NCBI GenBank assembly: GCA_011037195.1
Contig: JAAEAF010000663.1
Coordinates: forward strand, 1-64,000
Length of the DNA: 64,000 nt
Reading direction: 5' to 3'
DNA from: Triatoma infestans
Taxonomy: Eukaryota > Arthropoda > Insecta > Hemiptera > Reduviidae
This document shows positions 1 through 10,719 of this stretch, in pieces. Numbering within the stretch: position 1 is the first letter of the stretch; every line of letters begins with the position of its first letter. The position numbers and the translations under genes are program-made. The notes beneath the pieces are model-generated. The model made no database searches, had not been told where the DNA came from, and worked only from the letters and a program-made list of their open reading frames with translations.

Positions 1-310
1 GTAGGGTAAGTACAAAGTTTAAAGAAACCTTTAGAGTAGTTTCCGAGAACTGAAAATCCATAAAGTAAAGTGGTATTTCCCGTTGACTAATCTTTGACCA
101 AAACTTGTCAGGGCCCGTGGTACAACTTAGACGAAATATTATCAACTTGGGACTTTTAGCGATTTCTCTTCTTTTTTTTTCTTTTTTTTTTAATTATTCT
201 GACTAGTCAAACATATACTTACATACAAGCACAAGCCATTTTCTAAACATCACATTTCCGGACTCACGGAACCTAAAAACGTGTATGTAATGGGATCCGA
301 AGAAAGGGAT
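1..310 (-). repeat. Repeat A fragment (non-coding dispersed repeat)
   Basis: This is a diverged minus-strand copy of the commonest repeat in the window. It is recognised by the order of its blocks: a 'stop at the cytosine-rich ccggaagt-like' block near 85, then a block near 235-290 that parallels the gaccatttgctaaaaaccac and ggactcagtggacc segments of the copy at 13,260-13,300. It has no coding potential. The class of mobile element behind it is unknown. Confidence 0.55.
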
Positions 311-339
311 CTATAGCACTCTAGCTTAGGACAGATTAG

Positions 340-588
340 AGTGGGAGAAACTGTTTAAATAAAGCTAAGGGAGAGTCATATCCGACAGTCTTACAGCAGA
401 GTTCACACAGCAGTCTCAGTGCGTCAACAATCTTGCTCTTTCTCACCCTAAATGTCTCACTACCATTTTATATATTTTAGTGTAAAGTCCAGGCAGCTTG
501 TGCGACTTTTCTATAATACAGTGTTCAGCTTTACTTCTGGTTCATGTATCTATCTAACCCAATTTCTCTCCTTCTCAAACCCATTATA
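340..588 (+). repeat. LTR-like promoter fragment ending in ccattata
   Basis: The segment carries a TATA-like tttaaataaag at about 353-363, a block aaagtccaggcag at about 484, and ends cccaatttctctccttctc...ccattata (581-588). The same ordered blocks occur at 7,616-7,822, 22,170-22,482 and 49,373-49,678, so it is probably an R-U5-like LTR piece of a related element. No coding region follows it. The left boundary is unclear. Confidence 0.5.
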
Positions 589-633
589 ATGTATTTCCGG
601 TGAAAACTTGAAAATTTGAAACGATCGCACTAG

Positions 634-750
634 TCTACTACGAGAGAACTCAGTCTGTAACAAGAGAACACTACCCAGAGGCCGGCAGTGCATTGAGAAG
701 ACTCTGGGCACCAATAACCATAGATCGAGCCTTAAATTAAAAAAAAAAAA
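634..750 (+). repeat. SINE core fragment with A-rich tail
   Basis: The sequence carries the core module also found in the full SINEs (agagaacac followed by aggccggcagtgcattgagaag) and ends in ccttaaatta plus an A-run. Its 3' tail differs from that of the full SINEs at 9.4, 15.4 and 38.1 kb but matches the copy at 1,843-1,978. It lacks the tRNA-like head. Confidence 0.6.
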
Positions 751-1037
751 TCTACTGCTTAGATTGTTGTTAAAAATCACTAGTAATTGTATTGGTATCG
801 TTTTATGGATACCGGAAGTCGAAGTGAGGAGTAAGTGTTGTTAGTTAGAGAGATTAGAGCATTGGTATTCGAAATACGAACTACTGATTTATGAAACAGA
901 AAAACTAAGATGCACAATTGTAAATGAATATAAGAATTATGAAATGAATATAAAATATTAAAGAAGCAGTGTTAAAACCTTAAATAGGGACGCGCTCGCG
1001 ATGTGCGATGGTGCTTCTGATCTTCTTTCGTACTGGC

Positions 1038-1100
1038 ACCTAACTGATTGATAACTCGAACTTAACTGATCGATAACTCGTACTTAACTGATCTGGAACT
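1038..1100. repeat. Short tandem repeat, about three 22-bp units
   Basis: Three imperfect units of the pattern ctaactgatygataactcg lie head to tail. This is a local minisatellite-like duplication with no coding role. Confidence 0.7.
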
Positions 1101-1194
1101 CCAGTGGGGCGACGTTTATATTTGCATCACTCACACATCGGCTGATGTGTAAGTACGTACCATACTAAGATATCTCTCGTAGTATATTGACCCT

Positions 1195-1400
1195 AGGGGA
1201 GGTCGGTAGTTAACAAAGGCTGTTTTGGCCGGGGTGGCGACGCTTTGTTAACAGATGGTGGCCAACAGCCTTTGTTAACAGATGGTGGCCAGGTGGCCTC
1301 TTCAGTGTACATTGACCCTTGTACAAAAAGGGTTTTGCCGCGGTTCTTGACCTGCAGATAGCGGCTGGCTGGATCCGTTTCCATTTTCCAACCACTAGTT
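1195..1400 (-). repeat. GC-richer dispersed repeat with internal 31-bp duplication
   Basis: On the minus strand this begins with ggatccagccagccgctat, matching gggtccagccagctgctat at 30,245 on the plus strand, so it is a two-copy family in this window. Inside, the segment tttgttaacagatggtggcc occurs twice, 31 bp apart (about 1,233-1,290). Overlapping short open frames here have no recognisable product. Confidence 0.55.
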
Positions 1401-1842
1401 ATAATTTTTAGATTTATTTAAAAATTATATCTTCTTTCTTCTTCTTGCCATCACATCACATAATAGTAATAGATCGGTTCAAAACTAAATTGTTTATGAA
1501 AGTTAGAGTGATTAAAATGACGGTATTCTGTGCGCTGTACCAACTCTAATGATATTTACCGTATAAAATATGTGTTTTACTCTAGTAGGCGTAAGCTTAC
1601 ACCCGTCGACTCCACTCATAAAAAACACTTAGCCAGCCAATCTCGAAAATAAATGGATCACTGTTCTATTTTTGAGCGCTTACCGTCATAAGTATAAAGT
1701 ATAAAGTTCAACCGTTATAATAAATATTTTGGAAATAATAGTTTCAATTGGAAGGGAATAGCTAAATTGTTAACGTACTGGACACGTTGATTCCGGGTTG
1801 GAGTTCAGCTGTTCCGGTTTCCCTAAATTTATTATTTTTAGG

Positions 1843-1978
1843 AGCCTCTACAGCTCACTGTCCGCTGATGGACAGTGTTGCCTGTAACGAGAGAACACTG
1901 TCCGGAGGGCGGCAGTGCACTGAGAAGGTTCCGAGCTAAGGACCATAGGTGTTGACGTGCCTTAAATTAAAAACAAAA
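1843..1978 (+). repeat. SINE core fragment, second tail type
   Basis: It starts with aggagcctctacagctcactgtc and continues through the core (gagaacactgtccggagggc, then cagtgcactgagaagg) to ccttaaatta and an A-rich end. The core is shared with the full SINEs but the 3' tail matches the fragment at 634-750, defining a second subfamily. Confidence 0.65.
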
Positions 1979-2154
1979 AATAATAGTTTTAATTTTTATA
2001 GATACGGCATACTAAATCAGAATCATGACGTGTGAGCGCACAATATACCAGCCCGATTAGGACATTCTCAGTTTCTTTCTCCAAAGTAAAAAAATATTAA
2101 TGACTTGCTAATTGCTAGTCAATTAATGCATATTAATTTAATCTATTGTAGTGG

Positions 2155-3880
2155 TCGTGGTGAGGGACAGAAACTAGACTGTTGTTAGTGAGCTTCTACA
2201 GGAGGCCCTGCGAGTGGTGGAGGGGTAGTCTTGAGGGGTGGACGTGATGGACTTTGGTTCCATTTACCAGAAGAAGGCATGTGGAATATTCCAGCACATT
2301 GAACTTCTTTGGAAGAACGCTAGAGGTGTCTGGTCAGGTGAAATATCTGAGGATCATGTTGGACTCCAGACTCACCTGGAAAGCGCATCTAGAGTATGTG
2401 ACATAGAAGGCAAAGAAGTCTCTCTATGGAGTCACCAGAGCCTGCAGGAAAACATGGGCGCTTTCACCCAAAATGGCCCACTGGCTCTATACGCGGACCA
2501 TCCTACCTGTCCTCACTTATGGGGCAGTAGTGTGGTGGCCGAAAACGGAACAGCAGGTTGCGAGGAAGCCCCTCTCTGAGGTGCAAAGGCTGGCGTGCCT
2601 GCTGATTTCGGGGGCATTTTGTAGTGTCCCAACGGTTGCACTGGCGGTACTGCTGGGGTTGCCTCCGCTGCATCTTTTGATACAAGCGGAGGCGAGGGCT
2701 AGCGCGAACAGACTAGTGAACAATGGCCAGTGGAAGCAAAGAAGCTCCCTAGCCAAGCACTTGGACATTATTCAGAAGATTGACCCTGGACCTATCTTGA
2801 AGATGGCTTGGGAGGAGTACCGTCCGACATTCTACTTTGAGCTCCCCATCCTAGTGATATTAACGTCACGTACGGAATGGACTAAAAGTTGGGGAAAACG
2901 GGGCCAAACTGGGGGATCCTGGTTCACGGAAGCGTCCAAAATGGCCTGCAGAACTGAAGCCGGAATATATGGAGTTAAGCCGGAGGTACGCATTGCGAGG
3001 CCCCTCGGTAGATACTCCACGGTTTTTCAGGCTAAAGTTTATGCAATAAAGATCTATGCTGGGGAGAATTTGCGTAAGGGCTCTAGAAATAGAGAGATAT
3101 GTATCCAGGCTGCGCTGAATGCACTTCGGGTATTCAGAAATACTTTTTCCCTGGTCAGAGAGTGTAGAGACTCCCTGGAGGCATTATCCCGGCACAACAA
3201 AGTTCGGCTAGTATGGATGCCGGGGCATAAGGGGGATTAAAGATAAAGAAATAGCCGACCAACTGGACAGGGAGGGAACGAATACTCCCTTTTGTCGGCC
3301 GGAAGCTGTTCTGGGAATAGCCAAAAGTATGGCGAAGGCGTCTCTGAGAGAATGGACTCGAAGAGAGCATAATCGTCATTGGCGGCGGCTAAGTATTGGG
3401 GCAAAACACAGCAAAATGGTAATGCCAGAGCTGTGTAGAAGAAGATCCAAAGACACCCTGGGTCTAAGCAGGTATCAGATTTCTCTGATAACGGACCTGT
3501 TTACAGGGGCATGGTAGGTTCAAGAAACATCTGCACAAGGTGGGGATTGGTGGATTTAAAGCCCTTGTGCAGACTGTGTCAGGAGGAGGAGGAGACGGCC
3601 TCTCACCTGCTGTTTGATTACGTTGCAATCGGTAGATTGCGGTACGAGATCTTCGGCCGGTTGAGAACGGAGGAAATCGTACTCCAAGAAGGACTGGAGG
3701 GGAAGGTTCTGGACCTCATGAAGAGGGGGCTTCCTCTACTAGGCTTCAAGGGGTTGGCACAATAAGCCTCAATGGGAGACTGTAGTGCCTGGGTTTGAGC
3801 CCCCTGCATCATTCTAATGTAATCTATGAATATAGTCTCTATTTTGCATAGGTTATGCATACATTAATTTATAAAATCCA
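2155..3880 (+). pseudogene. LINE ORF2 remnant: RT thumb, RNase H, zinc domain
   Basis: A 5'-truncated non-LTR retrotransposon whose product would copy its own RNA at the target site. The first readable part (about 2,330-2,690, two frames) matches the RT thumb, with motifs LTWKAHLEYV and TYGAVVWWPK. A 255-aa frame at 2,473-3,240 runs on into an RNase H domain ending VRLVWMPGHKGD, the last-helix motif before the fourth catalytic Asp. A frame break at 3,240 separates it from the C-terminal region (3,329-3,517 and 3,511-3,765), which holds a zinc-knuckle-like CRLCQEEEETASHLL. RNase H plus this tail places it in the I/LOA-type group rather than true Jockey. Endonuclease and most of the RT are missing. 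It is dead. A related minus-strand fragment lies at 15,041-15,404. Confidence 0.85.
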
Positions 3881-5190
3881 ATAAAAATAGACTAACATTT
3901 TTTTCTAGTTTTTAAGATTACAGAATGTTTTATTTTGTAATTAAGTATATTTCGTCCTGCCCAAGTTTACTCTTATTTAAAAAAATCACTCATTTGTGAT
4001 CATTAAAACTGTAACTGTAAGTTTAGGAGGAAATAATTTATTCTGAAATAGAGTTAATATATAAATATACAAAGTTACATTAGAACTTTATTTTTAGTTA
4101 AGTTAAAACTATGAAAATTAGAGCTATAAGCAAAATATTTTCGAAGAAATAAGAGAAATATGAAGAATATCCAAGTAAATTATAAACTTCTCGTCTTAAA
4201 AGTTTTGTATTGGAAAACAAACAAAAATAAGTAAATAGCATTATGAAGCATAATGTAAATCCAGATTTAGTAATAATGTGATTGAATTATTCCTATTGAA
4301 ATATAATCAAATGTAAAGTTTGTTTTAAATATTAAAACAAACAAGAAACATTATTTAGAAAACAGCCTTGAACCCCTCCAAACATCCTCCCCCTCCCGGT
4401 ATTATTTGTAATTTAATTTTCTTATTTCCTTTAACTTGTTTGGTTATTTGATTTACTAAAGTAACTAGAAGAAATATACTCATTTCATTAAATATTCAAT
4501 AAACTTTTTAATGTTTTGAATAAAAATAGTTTAATGAAGTTCCAATAAATGTTGTAAAAAGTTAATGTCATCCAATGTTAATAATAAATACCTAAGATTT
4601 AATAGCATATGAGGAAAAAAATAAACTTTGTGACAGTTTTTTTTGGAAAATAAATTGTTTTATTTATTTTTATCGTACCCGAGATTTTATGACGTCATGC
4701 TGTTAGCTAGAACAAACTAATTAAATGGTGTTCATCGTTTTTTTTTTTCGTTAAACGTAACAAGTGACGCCCTCACTAGCCTTTGGCACTCATTAAATTT
4801 AAACATCCATATCTCCTGTATTGTAGAATGAGCTTTTCACAATACCGCCTTTTCCATTTCCGTGAATGTACTTTTTGAGGTTATCATGTCAAAAGCCTGA
4901 ACAGTCATACCAATGGAGCTCGAAGTTTTTTTTTTTTTTATTTGGGCCTTTATTTGGTTAAGATAAACAATCACAATTATGGAATCGGTTACTGTTACTA
5001 TTCTATTCTGAGAAAGAATGATCACCATTCTAGACGTTTCTGCTTCTATGAAGATAACTGTAGAACTTTCAAATATTGAGTCCACACATTTTATCCGAAA
5101 GTCATGTCTCTCTTAATCCAAGTAAATTAACTTACTAATAGAGCGAGTATATCTTTTAAGTGGAAGCTCAAATCAAAATCCTAATTATCA
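3881..5190. other. AT-rich intergenic DNA
   Basis: I see no coding, RNA or recognisable mobile-element signal. The stretch is strongly AT-rich with T-runs near 4,737-4,748 and 4,926-4,939. Confidence 0.6.
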
Positions 5191-5194
5191 GATA

Positions 5195-5400
5195 GTATAA
5201 TGGAGTGAAATTAGGATAGTGATGAGGAGAGAAATTAGGTTTGATTAATTAGACGAGATACGAAGACACTGTTATAATTTAGCTATAAGTTTACACTGAC
5301 TGCACTGGACTTGTATGATTTTATAGAATAAAAGGTAAGAGTAGAGATATGACACGATGCGATGTATATGGTTGAATCTGTTGGATAGATATATAAACGG
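5195..5400 (-). repeat. Inverted LTR copy upstream of gag element
   Basis: Read on the minus strand this matches the LTR at 7,616-7,822 block by block (the tcaaccatacatcgcat block, ccttttattctataaaatc, gtccagtgcagtc, atttctctcctcat). It points away from the gag coding region. Its left part (5,339-5,380) pairs with 5,418-5,458 as a palindrome of about 40 bp. Confidence 0.8.
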
Positions 5401-5458
5401 GATATATCTCTATGTATCAGATTCAACCATACATCGCATCGTGTCATATCTCTACTCT
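5339..5458. repeat. Palindrome from two head-to-head LTR fragments
   Basis: The arms at 5,339-5,380 and 5,418-5,458 are reverse complements over about 40 bases with few differences, around a centre near 5,400. The right arm is LTR sequence in the plus direction and runs straight into the gag start, so the usual 5' LTR tail and leader are missing. Confidence 0.85.
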
Positions 5459-5480
5459 TCTTATCGACTTTTTTCCTTTT

Positions 5481-6415
5481 ATGAAAAGAGCCGATATCAT
5501 CAAAGAACTCAAAAAACATAATCTCCCAATAGGCGGTAATTTATTAGTGTTAAAAGAAAGCTTATCGAAAATTAAGAATATGGCAACTTATAGGATTGAT
5601 GGGCAGCAAAAGACGCCGATGACGCAATTGGATACATTTTAAATAAGTGCAAAACGGCAAATCCTGTGCATATCAGGAATCTCCAGATGATAAACAATTT
5701 ACCTATATTCGACGGTTCGCACAATAGCGATATTTCCAACTTCATCGACCAACTCAATAATTATAGTGTCCTGTCGGGTTGGTCTGATGTGGACAAATTA
5801 GAAATTTTGATTTTAAAACTAACAGGTCCCGCAAAGATTTATTTTGATACCTTTAAGGATCAATGCGCGAATAATAATGTCTCTCTCACCTATCAGAAGG
5901 CAATAGAAAATCTAAGTAACAGATTTATAAAAGAAAAAACGCCCATTGTTCTTTTGCAACAAATAACCGCCTGCATCAGAATCCAAATGAAACTCTTGAA
6001 GCGTTCTCAGATCTCATTAAACATATTTCTACCTCGTTGCTTTTCAAAGCACAAGAGAATCCACTTCTTACCTTACAAAACCTTGTAGATAAATTAACTA
6101 CAGACGCCTTCATCAAATCTTTACCTAGTTCAATTAAGGCTCAGGTATAGATAAAACTTCCGAAAACATTGTACTGGTATGCACTGGCACAATGAATGCA
6201 AGCAAAAATTCCAAGTAGTCACATCGCGGCGAAAAAGAAACGTAGTTTCAGAACCACCGTCGCCGTTTAAGTTCTGTCAAGGCAACCACTGGAGTCGCGA
6301 ATGTAATAATAAAAATCGAAATAGAACGCGCACTAATTTTGGCAAAAAGCTTCAATTTCAGCCAAACTATCGTCCTTTCAGGCAAAGTAGGCCTTATATC
6401 AAGAAACAAATTCAC

Positions 6416-6449
<34 letters not shown>

Positions 6450-6604
6450 GTAATAATAATAAGGGTAATAATAATTATGGTAGTAGCAATAATAAATTTA
6501 ATAGTGGCAATACTTCAAACCGCTGGATTCCACCAACATGCCAGATATGTGAAAAGCGTGGGCACACAGCAAAGGCATGCTGGTTTAATTCAAAAAACGA
6601 CTAG
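5481..6604 (+). pseudogene. LTR retrotransposon gag, SAP-like N-terminus, broken
   Basis: The structural (gag) gene of an LTR element, disabled by several frame breaks. The ATG at 5,481 opens a SAP-like helix-turn-helix segment (DIIKELKKHNLPIGGN), the same as in the gag at 32,050. After a stop at 5,640, a capsid-like region (5,666-6,088) carries LSGWSDVDKLEILILKL and KTPIVLLQQ. The third block (6,179-6,604) holds two zinc knuckles: one with its first Cys replaced by Phe (FKFCQGNHWSREC) and one intact (CQICEKRGHTAKAC). A poly-Asn tract at about 6,415-6,470 comes from an AAT microsatellite. A protease gene follows at 6,673. No reverse transcriptase follows. Confidence 0.85.
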
Positions 6605-6672
6605 GCGATCAGCCGTTTTCTCAAACGGCTACCAGTGTACTGATCCCGGCACTCCACGATTCGAATAATTTA

Positions 6673-7002
6673 TTGATTCTCGTTCAAATTAAAAACAAAA
6701 AAGTTAAAGCGTTAATCGACACAGGCGCTTCGCATTCCCTCATAGATGCCAGTCATGTCAAATCGAGGCCCGAAATATCTGATATAATCCTGAAATCGAT
6801 TACAAATCAGATTATCCCCAACTATGGTCTTTCAACCGTTCATTCATCAATCGGCGAAAACACAAAAATTCAGGGTAAATTCATAGTGTCCCAACTGAAA
6901 AATGAATTTGAAATGATCATTGGGAGAGACCTCTTCACAAAATTTCAAGCAATTATTAATTTTAAAAACTTGAACATAACCATACATAATACAGTATATT
7001 AA
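6673..7002 (+). CDS. Retroviral-type aspartic protease of the gag element
   Basis: A 109-aa open frame for the protease domain that would cut the gag product during particle maturation. The catalytic motif is ALIDTGASHSLID at residues about 13-25 and the C-terminal strand motif is MIIGRDLF at about 86-93, the equivalent of the ILG-like motif of retropepsins. It probably belongs to a gag-pro readthrough or frameshift product rather than starting at its own ATG, because it begins about 70 bases after the gag stop. The domain looks intact, unlike the gag upstream. After the stop at 7,002 there is only AT-rich DNA, with no trace of polymerase or integrase. Confidence 0.85.
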   Translation: MILVQIKNKKVKALIDTGASHSLIDASHVKSRPEISDIILKSITNQIIPNYGLSTVHSSIGENTKIQGKFIVSQLKNEFEMIIGRDLFTKFQAIINFKNLNITIHNTVY

Positions 7003-7615
7003 TTCCATTCTTAACAGACAACACAACATCACAAATTAATACCATTCAAAACACAACACTACCTGAAACATTGTCGACACTACATAAAATCATAATTCCG
7101 GCACGCACACACACAGTCAATACAAACACTCTTCATACAAAAATTACAAATTCAACAAATTAATTTTTATAAAGTAAATATAAACATTTTAATCATTTAG
7201 TTTTCCTTACAGACCGCGACAAAATAATACATACATTTAATAAAAGAATTTGTTTAATTTTAACAATCAATTTTTTTTTTTTTTTTTTCAGATCTTATAG
7301 ATAATTGTAGTAATTTTCTTTGCAAATCCTTCCTTTAATGTTTTAGGTAGACAAGCAGTAAAAATTCCTTCGTGAATAGAACATTTTATATATTTCCTTT
7401 ATTTTAAATGTTTTAGCAAAGGCGGTCAAATCACAATGCGCTTAAAAGTTATAAGAAATTCTAGGTCAAAGAAACAGAACAATGTGACTTTCACTGTACA
7501 GATGTTTTTCCCAGACACCAGAACAATCAACTTCAAGATAGCTTCAAGACAAAGAAATTAAGCTAACGACCCCACAGACAAGCCGAAATCTATTCAACCA
7601 ATGGCCTTTCCAAAC
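7003..7615. other. Non-coding interior between protease and 3' LTR
   Basis: AT-rich sequence with a T-run at 7,271-7,289. I looked for RT, RNase H and integrase motifs on both strands and saw none, so the element lost them or never carried them. Confidence 0.6.
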
Positions 7616-7822
7616 CTAATTTCTCTCCTCATTGATATATATCTATCTATCAGGTTCAACCATGTACATCGCATCATGTCAAATCTGTACTCTCACCTTT
7701 TATTCTATAAAATCATTACTAGTCCAGTGCAGTCAGTGAAGCTTATAGCTAAATTATAACAGTGTCTTCATATCTCGTCTAGTTAATCAAACCTAATTTC
7801 TCTCCTCATCAACTCCATTATA
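7616..7822 (+). repeat. LTR of the gag-protease element (partial, 3' side)
   Basis: Blocks match the inverted copy at 5,195-5,400 and the copy at 49,390-49,678: ctatctatcaggttcaacc, ccttttattctataaaatc, gtccagtgcagtc, atttctctcctcatcaac and a ccattata end. It is in the same direction as the gag and protease frames, so it is taken as the 3' LTR. The U3 start is not clear. Confidence 0.75.
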
Positions 7823-8028
7823 GATAGCATTTATATTTATGACAGATGAAGAGATTGAAAAATAGAAACATACTGTTGACCGTGTTATATATGTTTAATA
7901 TTTAACGTTTTACTTAGTAAGAAGTGTAGAAATAAAAGAATAGCGATTGAAATATCAACTAGAGAGTGCCTAAGATAACTTCTTCTCACTGTAATAGATG
8001 TTGCATTTAGTCTGTTTCGATGAATATT

Positions 8029-8400
8029 GTAATGTTATTGGTAGTGTGTGGTTGTGTGTAGTGTTTGTAGTGTAGCATGAGCGGTCTTGATATATGTGTC
8101 TTGAGATATACTCGTATGTTCAGAAATAAGGAATAAGGTCACCACCACTTGTTTACAGTAAATAATTTGACTAAGTCAAATGACTACGTACAATAAACAA
8201 TTGAATTTAGATACTTTATAACAATTACAAATTAATTGTAATAAATGAAATAAGCTTTATAAATACACAAAAACTCTCGCATTTAAATCTTCTTGATTAC
8301 TAAATTGATTTTAAACACAGATATTCTCGTTACACTAACTGGCACTGACGTTGGATAGAGTGACATTGTGAATACGACGGTTTAACTCTATGAATCAGAC
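8029..8400 (-). repeat. Diverged solo-LTR-like relative
   Basis: The left edge tgtaatgttattggtagtg and the gtagcatgagcggtc block resemble the minus-strand solo LTRs at 13,588 and 43,197, as does taactggcactgac near 8,338. Homology is weak and the right edge is unclear. The stretch from about 8,400 to 9,090 shows nothing I recognise. Confidence 0.4.
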
Positions 8401-9095
8401 TGAATAGTACTCAATAAAACTCGCCCATTATATATGATTTTCTTGGATACCAAGAGGGGTGAATTGTACAATGTATTTGGCCGGTGTTCAACTTGTTCTA
8501 ACGGTTTCTTTTTATTGGCCCTTTGTCTTGGGATAACATTGACCTCAGTCCATTCACTTTACTGTTTTAAACTAGACTAAAAATCTTCGTTAAATCACAA
8601 TATTTCATTTTCCAAAACAAACACATTTTCCAAAATTATGTACTCCTATTTTTCAATGCTTACGTTTGCTTCTTCCCTTACAATGTTTTAAGCAGATGTT
8701 CCCTTCAAGATTCCCTTCAACATCCCTTCAAGACTTGTTGAGGGATGTTTAAAAGTTTAGAAACTTGTTAAATATTAACCTAGATTTTAATTCAAAGTGA
8801 CTTAAAGATTGGAGTTACTTGGTACAATATTTCTTACAAGGTTCAACTCATTAAATGATTTCTTAATTCAACATTGGCTTACCTTGCATATTTATTGAGC
8901 TGATTATTTCCATCTTAACATATATGGTATTGCCAACTAACACTTATAGTTTTGTTCCAATTTATTCCAGTGATGCTGGACAACATCATATGAACTCTCA
9001 CCTTCCCAGATCGCTAGGCAAGAGCGCCAGCATATTTTGCGGGAACCCACAAAGAATCTAATGGGGCTAGACAATAAACATTAAAAAGGATCTAG

Positions 9096-9540
9096 CTTGC
9101 CCGCAAAGGGTACCTGTTGCATGCAGTAAGTAGCGACCCCACGGGTCACCACAGCTTATTAATACATGCACTTCGTCAGAACAGTACACAATACATTTAA
9201 ACTACATACACTCTACACTTTACAGACAAGGACAAACACAGTACACAAACTAGGGTATCCGTCCCTAGTTAATTGGCGTAAACCAAGGGAGAAGGAAGGG
9301 ATTAGCTCAGTGTAGCACCCTGGACTAGCAACGCGGAAGTCTAGGGTTCAAATCCGGCAAGCTGCCATTTGATTTTCTCTTTCTAAGAGCCAGCTCACTG
9401 TCCGGTGATAAGCAGTGTTGTCTGTAGCTAGAGAACACTGCTTGGAGACCGGCAGTGCACTGAGAAGGCTCCGGGGGAGCACAATAGATCTTTCAGCTCG
9501 CAATGCAATAATCCCCTACAACAATCTAGAATTTGGCTTT
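9096..9540 (+). repeat. SINE-like element, full-length copy 1
   Basis: Copies at 9.1, 15.4 (minus) and 37.7 kb share the same order of blocks. A 5' region of about 200 bp starts tgcccgcaaagggtacctg. A tRNA-like segment follows, with an A-box-like ttagctcagtgtagcacc at about 9,303 and a B-box-like gggttcaaatccggc at about 9,343. Then comes a core (cagtgttgtctgtagctaga, then cagtgcactgagaagg) and a 3' end gcaatgcaataatccccta. The pol III promoter therefore lies inside the element rather than at its start, which suggests a composite origin. Transcription is not shown by sequence alone. Confidence 0.75.
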
Positions 9541-10230
9541 CACACAATAATTTATAGAACCCTGCACAATACGTATGTGTAAACCAATATAAAAATAATT
9601 AAAAAAATAATCACAAACAATTTATAATAATAAACTCGTCTGTTGGATTGCTGAAAGATTAAAATGGTTGTGTCAGGATTACTTAGTTTTATAATACGCT
9701 AGTGAAAGTACCGTTATATTTAAGATAAAATTTATCTTCTGTTAAAGTGGCCAACATCTTCTAAAAACCTCACATAGTCTTGAAAGCATGTCTAACAGCC
9801 TAAATCCTCTTTCAACCTAACTTTCTGTATATACTTTTTTTTTTTTTTTTTTTTTTATTATTCCGCCAAATACTTTAACCTTCAAACACTTTAACTTCTT
9901 TATAACAAATACCTTCAAAGATAAACAACAGTAAAGTTAGTTTAATATTTACAAATAGTTTAAAATCATTAAATAACATCATTGCATTTTACATTAGTTG
10001 CATAACATTGGTTGCAATTGGGTCTCAAATAGATTTATACTGATATCTATTCATTTAAATATGAGATTTATTAAAAAATATGGGAGCTTGTAATATATAC
10101 TTTATTTATGTAATAATAAAAATAATAATACACAATTTATTTATGTTTTAGATAAATTAAAATAAATATCTGGTATCGAAACATTCACACGACTTTCTCT
10201 TAATCGAATTATTATAAAGTTTTCTTTAAA
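9541..10230. other. AT-rich DNA with a repeat A terminus
   Basis: Mostly AT-rich with a T-run at about 9,835-9,856. At about 10,170-10,205 a short segment (tctggtatcgaaacattcac) resembles the outer end of repeat A. Nothing else is recognisable. Confidence 0.5.
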
Positions 10231-10429
10231 AGTGCAACGTTAACAATGTTTAGTTGGGTTGGCCATATCTGTGCCGGGGGCTTGTGTGGAGGGCACTCTG
10301 TCGAAACCTACAAAGCTTGTGCAGTTTATATTCAAACATAACTGACAACCCATCAAAACCCTTCTTCTTTCTTTCTCTCTCTTTTTATTCATTTACAAGC
10401 CCACAAGCAAATCTGATGACATTGAATAC

Positions 10430-10538
<109 letters not shown>

Positions 10539-10719
10539 GCTAATGAGAAACTAATCAATAAAATAATAAGAACAAAGAAACCATTAAACGAGTGAAGAAG
10601 TTACCCAGTGGAAACACTCCAAATCACTCACTGTCACTTGTTGAAAGAAGATCTCAAAGTCACTGACGTTTTAGACGACGAGACGGATTGTCAGGGAGGG
10701 TTCGAGAGGAGAGATTTCT

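Noticed and set aside
9300..9360. Possible tRNA gene (ttagctcag, ggttcaaatcc)
   Set aside because: The same segment recurs at 15.6 and 37.9 kb within a longer repeat and lacks a paired acceptor stem, so it is a SINE head.
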